Position numbers and translations under genes: made by a program. From Kocuria sp. cx-455 (GTDB taxonomy: Bacteria; Actinomycetota; Actinomycetes; Actinomycetales; Micrococcaceae): a DNA stretch of 64,000 nucleotides. The stretch's first letter is position 1, and the number at the start of each line of letters is the position of its first letter. The notes beneath the pieces are model-generated. The model was given only the letters and a program-made list of their open reading frames with translations, searched no databases and was not told the origin of the DNA. The stretch covers positions 186,001-250,000 of the forward strand of contig NZ_JACXBS010000007.1 of the NCBI RefSeq assembly GCF_014698015.1, written 5' to 3'. Positions 8,196 through 16,668 of the stretch are shown piece by piece.

Positions 8196-9899
8196 GTGTT
8201 AAGAACACCCGCACATCACCGCCCGCGATTAATCTCGCGCCACCGTCACGGCACCGCCTCTGCGGACGACGTGCTGCACGGGTGGGTCCACGCCGAGGAC
8301 CGCGTGCTGTCCGTGGCGGTGCACCGACCAACAGGGCCGGAACGCAACGGCACCGTGGTTATTGCGGGATCGCCCGGCCGCGAACGCGTCACCATGTTCC
8401 GGACCATCGTTGACGTGGCGCGGACCCTCGCGGCGGATGGCTGGCGCGTGGTTCGCTTCGACTGGGCCGGAACGGGCCTGAGCCCCTGGACGACCGAGGC
8501 CGCACCGGCCGAGAACTGGGCGGACGACCTCGAAGTCGTCCGGGAATGGGCCGCGCAGGCCGGCCCCGTGCACGGGCTGGGTGTGCGGCTCGGCGGCAGC
8601 ATACTCGCGGCCTCCGACGAACACGGGTGGGCTTCCCGGCACGTGTGGGCGCCCGTGTCGGGAAAACTGTGGCTGCGCCATCAAGTGGCCCTGCGTCGCA
8701 TGGCAGGCCCCGAGCTGCCGGCCCGGGTGACACCCGGGGTCGAGCTCATGGACCTCCAATTAGGCCCCGAAGGTGCAGACGCCCTGAAACAGCTACCCGA
8801 ACCGGAAGCGGATTTGGGCCGGGGCCTGGACATTCTCGACGCTCCGCAGCTGGAGCCCGTCCCCGTGGACGTTCACCCCCGGGTGGCCAGCGTTCCGCCG
8901 GAGGCCGCGGCCACCATTGCGGGCGCAGTGGCGGCCGTCGCTGACCGGCTTCCCGGTTCCCTTGCCCCCGGCGCGGTGTCGTTGATACCCGATCACGCCG
9001 TGAGGCTGTCCATGGACGGAACCGTGGTCCATCTCCGGCGCACCCGGGTCGGCAGGGACCATCGCCCCGCCGTCATCACCATCCCCGACGACCTGCAACC
9101 GGCAGCGCCCGGGGTGGCGTTCGTGTCCCTGGGTTCAGAACCCATGGAGGCACCGGGTTCCTTGTGGACACGAGCCGCGATCACGGCCTCCGCGCGCGGG
9201 GCCGTGTGTCTGCTCGCCGAACGGACGGACACCGGTGAGTTGGTGCGTCCCGGACGCGCCCAGGATCCTAACCCGTACGTTCGATACACCCTCACCGAAT
9301 CCCGGGAAGTGCTCGAGGAATTGGCGCGGCTCACGGACGGCCCCCTCAAAGCAGCGGGCGTGTGCCTGGGAGCGTGGGGACTCGTCGCGTGTGTCCACCA
9401 GTTGCCCAAACACGTGACGCAACGGTTGTCCCTGTACGCGGTGAACAACATCGGCTGGCAGCGGGCACCCTGGCGGTACTGGCGCCAGGGGCTTCGTAGC
9501 GGGCCCCTGGCACCGGCCATCCCCGGACAGGCACCCGCCGAGCCGAGTGGTAGTGACCCCGCCGCCACTCCGTCGCTGGAGCAGCGACTGGGCGCCGTGG
9601 CCCGCACCATCGTGCGAGGCGCGCGACGGGCGGCGTCCAATGCTCATCCCCGTGTGAGCGCGGCGGCCGCCGCGGTGGGAATCATTGACGTCCCCCATCC
9701 TCTGATGCGCCGTTTGGCGCGGATCCCCGGGCTGCGGGTGGACGTGATTTTCGGACCCGCGGATGCTCAGCACGCCGGCGTGACCGCCGGCCCGATCAGC
9801 ACGAATCACACGGTGACCGTGCTTGATCCCTTGGATCATTCGTTGCACGCCACGGCATCCCGGAGGAGCATGCTGGATCATCTGCTGGCGGACTTGTAG
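8196..9899 (+). CDS. tandem alpha/beta hydrolase-like protein, cysteine type (copy A)
   Basis: 567 residues from a GTG chosen for GGGGGAG at 8184-8190. Two alpha/beta-hydrolase-like halves are visible. In the first, the nucleophile elbow reads GVRLGG with Arg131 where Ser is expected. In the second it reads GVCLGA with Cys390, with a candidate Asp523 (FGPADAQ) and His548 (LDHSLH), so a Cys-Asp-His triad as in dienelactone hydrolase or PHA synthase. The C-terminal end of the protein at 17789-19453 aligns along its whole length, making them paralogues. The halves recall the exosortase-A-associated hydrolases 2 and 1, from memory of those families. Role inferred: hydrolysis or transfer of a thioester-bound acyl group. 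It converges on the aminoacyl-carrier operon. Confidence 0.7.
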   Translation: MLRTPAHHRPRLISRHRHGTASADDVLHGWVHAEDRVLSVAVHRPTGPERNGTVVIAGSPGRERVTMFRTIVDVARTLAADGWRVVRFDWAGTGLSPWTTEAAPAENWADDLEVVREWAAQAGPVHGLGVRLGGSILAASDEHGWASRHVWAPVSGKLWLRHQVALRRMAGPELPARVTPGVELMDLQLGPEGADALKQLPEPEADLGRGLDILDAPQLEPVPVDVHPRVASVPPEAAATIAGAVAAVADRLPGSLAPGAVSLIPDHAVRLSMDGTVVHLRRTRVGRDHRPAVITIPDDLQPAAPGVAFVSLGSEPMEAPGSLWTRAAITASARGAVCLLAERTDTGELVRPGRAQDPNPYVRYTLTESREVLEELARLTDGPLKAAGVCLGAWGLVACVHQLPKHVTQRLSLYAVNNIGWQRAPWRYWRQGLRSGPLAPAIPGQAPAEPSGSDPAATPSLEQRLGAVARTIVRGARRAASNAHPRVSAAAAAVGIIDVPHPLMRRLARIPGLRVDVIFGPADAQHAGVTAGPISTNHTVTVLDPLDHSLHATASRRSMLDHLLADL

Positions 9900-9906
9900 C
9901 CCCGCG

Positions 9907-9933
9907 CCGTGCTGGGCCGGGCCCGCGGCACGG
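9907..9933. terminator. possible hairpin between convergent genes
   Basis: CCGTGC at 9907-9912 and GCACGG at 9928-9933 enclose a GGGCC/GGCCC core, giving a strong GC stem with a bulge. It lies in the 69-nt gap between the ends of the plus-strand hydrolase and the minus-strand GH2 gene. There is no U-tract. Confidence 0.3.
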
Positions 9934-9968
9934 GTTGCACGTGCGCGTGGCGGCGGGCGGTGGGCCGG

Positions 9969-12686
9969 TCACCGGATTGGAACCGGCTCCACCCCCAGGG
10001 CACGCACCAAACCGCCATCGCGGGGCGGGACGGGCCCCGTGCCGCTGACGGGCAACCGCACGGTGTCACCGGGCAACAGGTGCACGTACCCGTCCTCGGC
10101 GACCAGACCCGTCGGCAGGTCCAGGGCAACGAATCGTGCCAGACCCCGGCACGTGACCTCCACGGACCATGTGCCGGTCCGATCCCGGACCCACTTGGCC
10201 GTCAACTCGGGGTCGGCGAGGTCGTCCCGGCGGGGTCCGCCGGACAGGTGTACGTCCCGGGCGAGAACCGTTCCGTCGGAAGCCACGAGCTCGGCACGCA
10301 TTCCCTCGTACTCCCGGGCGCCGAATCCGTAGGCGTTGTCCAGATCGCGGAACGTGCCGTCCGCCAGGTCCCCCCGGAACACCAGTTCTCCCCGGGCCGG
10401 CACCGTGATCGCAACCTCAACGGGTTGCTGGCACCCTCCCTGAACCGTGGCCACGGTCCATCGCAGGGTCGCCGCAAGATTCTCGGGACCGTCATGCCAC
10501 AGGTGAATCGACAACCCGTTGCCGCCCTCGGGCAAGAAGCACACGGTGGTGGGAGCGCACGCCCTGCGCATGCCGTACCACGCGGCCGTGGGGCGCCCGG
10601 CTGCGTCCAGCACGCCCCACCCTGCGCCGGGGGCGGTCGAGTGGGATGCAAGAACCAGTGCCCCTCGGCAGGGTGAGTCGCCCCGGCGCCATTGCGCGAG
10701 AGTTCGTTGGAACACGTGGGCCAGTGCCGCTCGCTGATAGTCCAAGCGGCCCGCGTGCGTGGCCAGGGCTGTCTCCTCCGCAGGCCTCGGTGGGATTGTC
10801 AGAGTGGCATTCGGGTCGCTGTCCCTGTCCAGGAACAACCGCTGCACGTAGCGCATGGTGGTGTCTTCGAAGCTCCAGGCGGCTCCCGGATCACGTGCCA
10901 GCCCGCCCTGCCACGCGGCGGCCCGGTCGGGGTGGTCCAGTGGGCCGTCCGTGCCGAACTGCTCCCGCACCGCGGCCGGTTCCGGGGGGACGGCGAAGGC
11001 CAGACATTCCGCGGCAAATCGAACCCCGCTGCTGCGCGCATCCTCCAAGGGGCGCCCGTAGGCCCCCACGCCGAAGTAATGACACACTCCGTCCGTCGCA
11101 TCCACCGGCGAGTGGACCACCGCTGTGGTCACCGGTTCGGCAATCGTCACGGGCCTCGCCGACGCCGCGCCCGCCTCGTAGGCCCGGGCGGCGGCGTCAA
11201 GATCCGCGTCGGAACACGGTGAGGACGCGACGACCACCACGTCGGCGCCGCCGGCACCGACCGCCCGTGGAATGTCCTCGACCAGAACACCGGGGGTCCA
11301 CTCGGCGGCCGGGCGGCCGGCCAGCACGGGAGCCTGGATCACCTCGGTCCCTCCCGAGATCACGACCGTGGACGGGTGGGCCGCCAAGCGAGCCGCCAGC
11401 GAGCGCACTTCCTCCCTCAGCTCAGCGCGCCAGTCGGGATCATCGGGCGGATCCAGCGGCCCCAGCGCCACGTCCTGCCACACCATGAGACCGAGCTCGT
11501 CGCACAGGTCGTGGAACGTGTCCGACTCGTAGCAGCCGGTTCCGGGCAGCCTGATCATGGTGGCCCCGGCAGCCCGCAGTCGCATCAGAACCGCGCGGAC
11601 GGTGGCAGGATCCGGGGCCGTGTCGGACGGGTCCGCCCCCGCCCACACCGCGCCCCGGGCGAACACGGGGACCCCGTTGACCCGCAATCCCAGCCCCGCG
11701 CGGTCGGCCCGCGGTTGCGCCGTCACGGAGCGAAAACCCACGCGGTGCGAGCTCGTGGTGTTCCCCACTGCCACGCACACCTCGTGCAGCGCCGGCGCCG
11801 CCGCTCCCCCCGCTGTCATGGCGTGGGGCCACCACAGGCGCGGATTCGGCACGGGCAGTTCCACGGTGACGACGCCGCGCCCGCGCGTGTGCGCGGCCGT
11901 CACCACGATCTCGACGCCGGCGCCCGCGCAGCTCACCCGCACGGCTTTCGCCGTTCTTCCCGCCGGGTTCACACGAAGGTCCACCAGCACCGTGCCCGCT
12001 CCGGACTCGTCGACCCGCGTGCGAACCGCGTGGGGCCGAGCCTCGATCACGGGCGCCCGGTGTCCCTCGGACACCGGCTCCGCGGACAGGCCACCCCACG
12101 GGCCCAGGACGGGACGCGCACCGGGCCAGTCGATGTGGCCGATCAGGGGTGTCCGGCGCCACCGCAGTGAGCGGTCCGACACGAGCGGCGAAAGCCATTT
12201 GGCCCGCGGTTTACGAGGGACGCTCACCGTGGACAGCGGGAGGATGCGCAGTGCCACGTCGCATTCCCCCGGTGGTAACCGCACGACGTCGTCCCAGGGC
12301 GCGAAGGCGCTGGTGGAGGTCTTGACCCGGTGGCCCGCCACCCATAGTTCGGAGACGGTGGCCACTCCCCGGGAACGTAGTCTGTGGGGCCCGCCGGACG
12401 TGGTGATCCGGGTGCGGTATTCCCACGCGGTCTCGCCGGCGGTAACCGCCAGTGCCTGCTCGACAGCCCCCTCCCCCAGGGTGTCGCGTAAGGCGCCGGT
12501 TAGTGTCCCGGGAACGCGCGCGGGGATTCCCGTGGCGCGATCGGTCGTTGCCGCCCGCTCGACCGGGACCGGCCGGCCGGTGCGCAGATCGACCGGGACG
12601 AGGGTCCAGGCGGCACCCGAGAACACGTCCCCGCAGTCGTCCTGGAACCACTGCTGCGGTTCACAGAGATATGTCACGCCCGTCAC
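9969..12686 (-). CDS. GH2 beta-mannosidase-like protein, last gene of the carrier-protein operon
   Basis: 905 residues. The GTG start overlaps the stop of the preceding DUF1839 gene (GTGA). The build is that of GH2 beta-mannosidases: N-terminal sugar-binding domain, Ig-like domain, TIM barrel with a GxLVWQDVALG segment, then C-terminal beta domains. A candidate acid/base is Glu448 in VVISGGTEV, where mannosidases usually have WxGNNE, and a candidate nucleophile is Glu560 in RFAAECLAF (usually SEFG). Both carboxylates are kept but the surrounding motifs are altered, so the substrate is probably not a plain mannoside. No signal peptide: cytoplasmic. It may trim or transfer a sugar from the product of the operon. 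Activity is not certain. Confidence 0.75.
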   Translation of the reverse strand: MTGVTYLCEPQQWFQDDCGDVFSGAAWTLVPVDLRTGRPVPVERAATTDRATGIPARVPGTLTGALRDTLGEGAVEQALAVTAGETAWEYRTRITTSGGPHRLRSRGVATVSELWVAGHRVKTSTSAFAPWDDVVRLPPGECDVALRILPLSTVSVPRKPRAKWLSPLVSDRSLRWRRTPLIGHIDWPGARPVLGPWGGLSAEPVSEGHRAPVIEARPHAVRTRVDESGAGTVLVDLRVNPAGRTAKAVRVSCAGAGVEIVVTAAHTRGRGVVTVELPVPNPRLWWPHAMTAGGAAAPALHEVCVAVGNTTSSHRVGFRSVTAQPRADRAGLGLRVNGVPVFARGAVWAGADPSDTAPDPATVRAVLMRLRAAGATMIRLPGTGCYESDTFHDLCDELGLMVWQDVALGPLDPPDDPDWRAELREEVRSLAARLAAHPSTVVISGGTEVIQAPVLAGRPAAEWTPGVLVEDIPRAVGAGGADVVVVASSPCSDADLDAAARAYEAGAASARPVTIAEPVTTAVVHSPVDATDGVCHYFGVGAYGRPLEDARSSGVRFAAECLAFAVPPEPAAVREQFGTDGPLDHPDRAAAWQGGLARDPGAAWSFEDTTMRYVQRLFLDRDSDPNATLTIPPRPAEETALATHAGRLDYQRAALAHVFQRTLAQWRRGDSPCRGALVLASHSTAPGAGWGVLDAAGRPTAAWYGMRRACAPTTVCFLPEGGNGLSIHLWHDGPENLAATLRWTVATVQGGCQQPVEVAITVPARGELVFRGDLADGTFRDLDNAYGFGAREYEGMRAELVASDGTVLARDVHLSGGPRRDDLADPELTAKWVRDRTGTWSVEVTCRGLARFVALDLPTGLVAEDGYVHLLPGDTVRLPVSGTGPVPPRDGGLVRALGVEPVPIR

Positions 12687-13783
12687 TCCTCGAGATCGAG
12701 GGCCTGGCGGGCAGTGTGGATCGCCGCCCGATACCCGGCCGCCAACGCCTCTGCGGCGTTGTCGATGCGCGGAGTGCGCCCCGAGGCCACGCGTGCGAGG
12801 TGGAATTGCAACGTCTTCGCGGCCGCTGCGGCGCCGTCGAACGAATCCGCGGCCCGGGCCAACTGTTCGGCGGACACGTCGCTGGGCCAGGCCGCGGCGC
12901 CGTCGGCGAGGTATCTGCACAGGTGAGCCGCCAGAGCGCCCGTCAGCCCGGCCTGCCGCGTGGTGGCGAAGGAGTAGAGGTGGAAGTAATCCACACCCCG
13001 CTCGGCCAGGACGGGCAGGTGTTCGCGAATGGCGGCCACCAGCCCGTCGGCGGGACCGTGCCCGTCGGGACCCGGAGCGGGAGCCCGCCGGAGATGGTCA
13101 CGGGCCACGGTCAAGGTGGCATGCCAGAGGTCCTCGGGCGAGCGCCGATTCAGGGCGTTCAACCGCACCAGTTCCACGTACGGGTAGGGCACACGACCGC
13201 AGCGCATCCCCGGGCCCAACGTCTCGTCGAGGTCTTCCCCGGAGAGTGTGTGCGCGCCGTCGTTGTGCAGATACACCAGTTCCCCGGTCGACGGATCCAG
13301 CCGCAGGGGCACGATGGACGTCTTGGTGTGCTCCGTGCGATAGGAGACGCCCGCGGTGTCAGGGAGGTAGTAGGCGTCGACTTCCACAATGAGGGCGTCA
13401 CCGCGCGACATGGCCAGCTGGAGGTGCTCGCCCACCGGTCGCCAGGTGTCGTACTCGCCCACCGAGATCCCGTAGAGGACCTCCAGGTCCTCCGTGCGGG
13501 GTTTCACGAACTCCCACTGGTCGCCCAGGAAATCCGCGCTCAGAGCTGCGGCCAGCATGGGGACCGGGTTCAGCCCGAGGGCTGCGAGCAACCCGATCCA
13601 CACGTCCACGTAACAGTTCGTGGGTGACCACGGCTCCGCCGGATCATGCAGGACCGAGCGGGCCACCGTGGCGGGTGTGAGGCCCTCGCAACCTTTGACG
13701 GCCAGGGTCTGCGCGCCGAACGGACCGGCCTCGCGTGCTGCCGGCGGCCCCGGCGACCGGTTCACAGCTGATGTGGTCGTCAT
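12683..13783 (-). CDS. DUF1839 family protein
   Basis: 366 residues from the ATG at 13783, which overlaps the ligase stop by 4 nt (ATGA). I recognise the DUF1839 pattern: an early AVKGCEG segment, EPWSPTNCYVDVW, then FLGDQWEFVKP and a block including LQLAMSRGDALIVEVDAYYLPDT. The second half is helical. No biochemical function is known to me. Genes of this family recur next to amino acid:[carrier protein] ligases, so it is likely part of the same pathway, perhaps receiving the carrier-bound amino acid. The conserved CYVD and acidic EVDAYY segments resemble a cysteine-hydrolase/peptidase-like arrangement (papain-like or BtrH-like acyltransferase), which is speculation. Confidence 0.8.
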   Translation of the reverse strand: MTTTSAVNRSPGPPAAREAGPFGAQTLAVKGCEGLTPATVARSVLHDPAEPWSPTNCYVDVWIGLLAALGLNPVPMLAAALSADFLGDQWEFVKPRTEDLEVLYGISVGEYDTWRPVGEHLQLAMSRGDALIVEVDAYYLPDTAGVSYRTEHTKTSIVPLRLDPSTGELVYLHNDGAHTLSGEDLDETLGPGMRCGRVPYPYVELVRLNALNRRSPEDLWHATLTVARDHLRRAPAPGPDGHGPADGLVAAIREHLPVLAERGVDYFHLYSFATTRQAGLTGALAAHLCRYLADGAAAWPSDVSAEQLARAADSFDGAAAAAKTLQFHLARVASGRTPRIDNAAEALAAGYRAAIHTARQALDLEE

Positions 13784-14721
13784 GACAATCGCAGTTCGTC
13801 TCGCACACCGGTTGGCCAGGCCGCCGTGTTGAATCCGTGCTTGGCCGCGAGCGCCAGGGCCACGCGTTCCAGACCAAATCCGAAACAGGCGGAGTGGGCC
13901 GGTTGAGCGTCCGCGGTACGCAGGTGGAACGCTTCGCCGAAGTGGTCCTCGTGCAGATTGGCCGAGGCGATGGCCGTGGGGTGTCCCGGGTACACCTCGG
14001 TGAGGATCTCGAACTTCAGTTGGGCCTGCCGCTGCCCCGCGCTGAGCAACTTGCCCGCCCTGCCGAAGAACGGGTCGTTGGCCGTGTCCGCTTCGACCTC
14101 GAGTCCCAGCGTGCGCAGCAGGCCGAGGCCCGCTTCGAGCCACAGCGCTCGGTGTTCCACCGCTTGTTCCGGGGTGCCCAGCCGCACGGCCTCGAACATC
14201 CGGAACGTCACGAACCGCATGGGGTCCGCGCTGGGTTCGTGCCGATAGCATTCGCCCACCAGTTCGAAGACCGTGCCGTCAACCTCGGTGCCCTCCAGGT
14301 ACGCGTAGAGGGGGTGGCACACCGCGGGAATCAACGAGTGCCCGGCCGGCGTCAGCGAGGACGACCAGTCGCCGTGCTCCTGATACGTGGCCAGCAGCTC
14401 GCGGTGGGCCGCGTTGTCCCCCTCGAAGGCGTTAATGGTTCCCAGAAGCTGGGGGAACGAGGCCACGTAATCGGTGCGTTCCAGCAACCGGATCCCGTTG
14501 ACGGGCGGGAACCGCAATCGGCGCGCCCCCGGCGCTTTGTCCAGGTCCGCAACAATTCTGCGGGCGGCGCCGATGATGCCCTGCACCACGTCCTCCGCCT
14601 GGGGTCCCAGACCGTTCACGCCCTCGCCGAGCGTTGGCAGGAGCCAGTCGTTGGCTTCCAGGCCGGCGCGGAATTCGGTCTGCAGGTCTTCGAGTTGGTC
14701 GGTCGTTCTTGCTGTTGTCAT
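13780..14721 (-). CDS. amino acid:[carrier protein] ligase (class II aaRS-like)
   Basis: 313 residues. The fold is the catalytic core of an atypical seryl-tRNA synthetase without a tRNA-binding arm. Such enzymes adenylate a small amino acid (Gly or Ala in studied cases) and load it on the phosphopantetheine of a dedicated carrier protein. Key residues: zinc ligands Cys135, Glu177 and Cys279, matching the Cys-Glu-Cys set known for the Bradyrhizobium enzyme; motif 2 with Arg160 in ECYRHEPS; motif 3 with Arg286 in FGFGLER. The start at 14721 follows the 3' end of the dehydrogenase with ATGA overlap and removes ~85 unsupported residues of the open frame. The partner carrier protein is encoded upstream in the same operon. 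Confidence 0.9.
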   Translation of the reverse strand: MTTARTTDQLEDLQTEFRAGLEANDWLLPTLGEGVNGLGPQAEDVVQGIIGAARRIVADLDKAPGARRLRFPPVNGIRLLERTDYVASFPQLLGTINAFEGDNAAHRELLATYQEHGDWSSSLTPAGHSLIPAVCHPLYAYLEGTEVDGTVFELVGECYRHEPSADPMRFVTFRMFEAVRLGTPEQAVEHRALWLEAGLGLLRTLGLEVEADTANDPFFGRAGKLLSAGQRQAQLKFEILTEVYPGHPTAIASANLHEDHFGEAFHLRTADAQPAHSACFGFGLERVALALAAKHGFNTAAWPTGVRDELRLS

Positions 14722-15935
14722 CGGAGTCCCCTTGAGACCGTTTGGAGCTTGGCTGTGTGTTGGAGGATCCGGTCGTTGTTGACCATCACGGAGGGCCCGA
14801 TGCTGTCGCGGTACAACCGGGCCAGGCTCATGGGCGACCGATTGGCGAATCCGGAAATGCCCACGATCACCATGGCGTCCCCCACGATCGTGCGCACGGC
14901 CTCCGCCGCGGAAACCTTGAGGGTGTTCATGGAGATCGCGAACGGCATGCTTTCGCACGTGCGCGGTGAATCCCACGCCGCCTGGTAGCGGGCCACCGAG
15001 GACCGCACCACGTCCGTCATGGCCTGCAGCGCCACCTCCAGTTCCGCCAGCCGCAGGGCGGACGGCGGAGGGTTCTCCGGATCCTTACGGGCAGCTTTCT
15101 GCACCACGGACCGGGCCACGAGCCCGGCTTGGGTGGCCATTCCCAACCACACCGACGCCCACAGGCAGTGGGCGGCCGGCAGCATGGTCTGGGCGGAGAT
15201 CGTTTCGAACGGCACCCCGAACACCGCATCGGCATCCGTCTTCGCCTCCAGCTCGAAGGCCTCGGAACACGTTCCGCGCATCCCCAGGGCGTCCCACCCC
15301 CGGGTCCTCGTGAGGTCGATGTCCGTGGCAGCCACTGCCACGAGCACCTGGTCGCTACTGACGGCACCGGCATCACGGCGAGCCGTCACGAAAATCGCGT
15401 CCCCGGCGCTTCCGTAGGAAATTACGGGGCAGCTCTTGTGCAGGTGTATCCGCCCGTCTCCCGTGTCGTTCACGGCGCACGACGACGTCCGGGTGTCACC
15501 ACCGATGGCGATCTCGGTGGTCGCTGAGGCCAGCAGCAGTCCGTCACCGGCCACGCGCCGCGTCATGTCCCGCAGCAGGTCGGTGTCCGCATGGCGGGTG
15601 AGGCACAGTACCTGCGAATAATGCATGGCCAGAATCATCGCCGTGGACGTGCACTCACGACCCACGCGCTCAAGGGTCGAGCACAATTCGGTGATGGAGT
15701 ACCCGAGGCCTCCCAGGGACTCCGGCACGGGCGCGCCCAGCAGCCCCTGGGCTCTGGCCTCTGCAATCGCTTGCGCGGGGAAGAGCGATTCCGAGTCAAT
15801 GGTGGCCGCGTGTTTCTTCGCCACGGTCGCCAGGGCTTCGGCCCGGGCCGCACACGCCCGGGACCGGCCCGGAAGCAGGTCCGTGGTGGATTCCACCTCG
15901 GGTCCGGACGCGATTCGCTGGGTTGTTTCAGTCAT
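14718..15935 (-). CDS. acyl-CoA dehydrogenase-like flavoprotein (probable acyl/aminoacyl-carrier oxidase)
   Basis: 405 residues. N-terminal helical domain, central beta domain and C-terminal four-helix domain of the acyl-CoA dehydrogenase fold are all recognisable (LGAPVPESLGGLGY; DALGMRGTCSE; RLYRDSIGPS). The usual catalytic Glu in the YEGT loop near the C-terminus is missing: the aligned stretch reads PSVMVNNDR, so another residue must act as base or chemistry differs. Relatives that act on carrier-bound amino acids are known (prolyl-carrier oxidases in pyrrole formation). The gene overlaps the carrier protein gene by 8 nt and the ligase by 4 nt. Proposed role: oxidation of the aminoacyl or acyl thioester on the carrier. 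Confidence 0.8.
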   Translation of the reverse strand: MTETTQRIASGPEVESTTDLLPGRSRACAARAEALATVAKKHAATIDSESLFPAQAIAEARAQGLLGAPVPESLGGLGYSITELCSTLERVGRECTSTAMILAMHYSQVLCLTRHADTDLLRDMTRRVAGDGLLLASATTEIAIGGDTRTSSCAVNDTGDGRIHLHKSCPVISYGSAGDAIFVTARRDAGAVSSDQVLVAVAATDIDLTRTRGWDALGMRGTCSEAFELEAKTDADAVFGVPFETISAQTMLPAAHCLWASVWLGMATQAGLVARSVVQKAARKDPENPPPSALRLAELEVALQAMTDVVRSSVARYQAAWDSPRTCESMPFAISMNTLKVSAAEAVRTIVGDAMVIVGISGFANRSPMSLARLYRDSIGPSVMVNNDRILQHTAKLQTVSRGLR

Positions 15936-16182
15936 GATCGATTCCCTCCACTGCCTCTGAAATGGAACTGATGGATGTGAACGTCGCTTTGGTCAGCAGT
16001 TCCTCGGGGAACTCGATGTCGAACTCGTCCTCCAGCCCGAGCATCACGTTGACCGACGCATGGGACGTCATGCCTGCGCGGTACAGATCGACGTCCGTGC
16101 CGAGGGTGTGGGCGTCCTGGGACAGCTTGCCGTGCTCGGCCAGGACCTTGCGGACGGTGAGTTCGGTGGTGGTGGTTTCCAT
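15928..16182 (-). other. internal start giving a free 84-residue carrier protein
   Basis: Within the fused gene, GAAAGGGG (plus-strand 16191-16198) sits 8 nt before the ATG at 16182. Translation from here would give an 84-residue acidic carrier protein of normal length with the phosphopantetheine Ser at residue 40. So one frame can give a fused and a free form, or the upstream ORF may simply read through. The sequence cannot decide which is made. Confidence 0.6.
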
Positions 16183-16668
16183 GGGATGGGCCCCTTTCAA
16201 TCGGCGGAGTTCTGTGGTCATGGTGTCGATCGGTGCGCGCAAGGCGCCGGCCGACGGGTCTGGTGGGCAGCTCAACGCGAGCGCGACCGCCAGTGCGTAG
16301 TCCCCGTCATGAGACATGCTCACGGACCAGTCGCCCAGTCCTCTGCGGGTCGCCAGCGCTGCCGCTGAATCGGTCAGGCACAGGCGGGGCGCGCCGTCGG
16401 CCCCCGTGTGCACCGCAATGCTCGGCCACGGGACGGCGTCGGTGGCCGCCGGGGCGAGGACCTTCAACACGGCTTCCTTCGCGGCGAAGCGTGCGGCCAC
16501 CGACTCCGGGGACGTGAGCTTCGAGTCCGCTGCGAGCCGCGCGAATTCCGCTGTCCCGAAGACGGCTCGGAGATAACGCGCCCCCAGCCGTGCCATGGAT
16601 TCCGCCACGGGAGCGATCGACTGGATGTCGCAGCCGACGCGCGGGCCGGCGGTCTGTGCGATGGTCAT
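15928..16668 (-). CDS. AcpS-type phosphopantetheinyl transferase fused to a small carrier protein
   Basis: 246 residues in one uninterrupted frame from an ATG that overlaps the previous stop (ATGA at 16665-16668). Residues ~10-132 are an AcpS-like 4'-phosphopantetheinyl transferase with Asp14 (VGCDIQS) and KEA at 64-66 in FAAKEAVLKV. Residues 163-246 are a carrier protein with the modified Ser202 in AGMTSHASV, matching the carrier proteins used by amino acid:[carrier protein] ligases. The two domains are joined by ~30 residues rich in Pro/Ala. A good internal ribosome binding site lies before residue 163, so the carrier may also be made separately. Enzyme and substrate in one polypeptide is unusual. 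Confidence 0.85.
   Translation of the reverse strand: MTIAQTAGPRVGCDIQSIAPVAESMARLGARYLRAVFGTAEFARLAADSKLTSPESVAARFAAKEAVLKVLAPAATDAVPWPSIAVHTGADGAPRLCLTDSAAALATRRGLGDWSVSMSHDGDYALAVALALSCPPDPSAGALRAPIDTMTTELRRLKGAHPMETTTTELTVRKVLAEHGKLSQDAHTLGTDVDLYRAGMTSHASVNVMLGLEDEFDIEFPEELLTKATFTSISSISEAVEGIDHD

Noticed and set aside
11557-13392. 611-codon plus-strand frame opposite the GH2 and DUF1839 genes
   Set aside because: Arg/Pro/Thr-rich translation typical of antisense frames in GC-rich DNA; no family features.
13780-14721. A duplicate seryl-tRNA synthetase
   Set aside because: There is no tRNA-binding coiled-coil arm and the length is only the catalytic core; a carrier protein is encoded in the same operon.
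13837-14988. 383-codon plus-strand frame opposite the ligase
   Set aside because: Mirror of a gene with intact class II synthetase motifs; no own ribosome binding site or domains.
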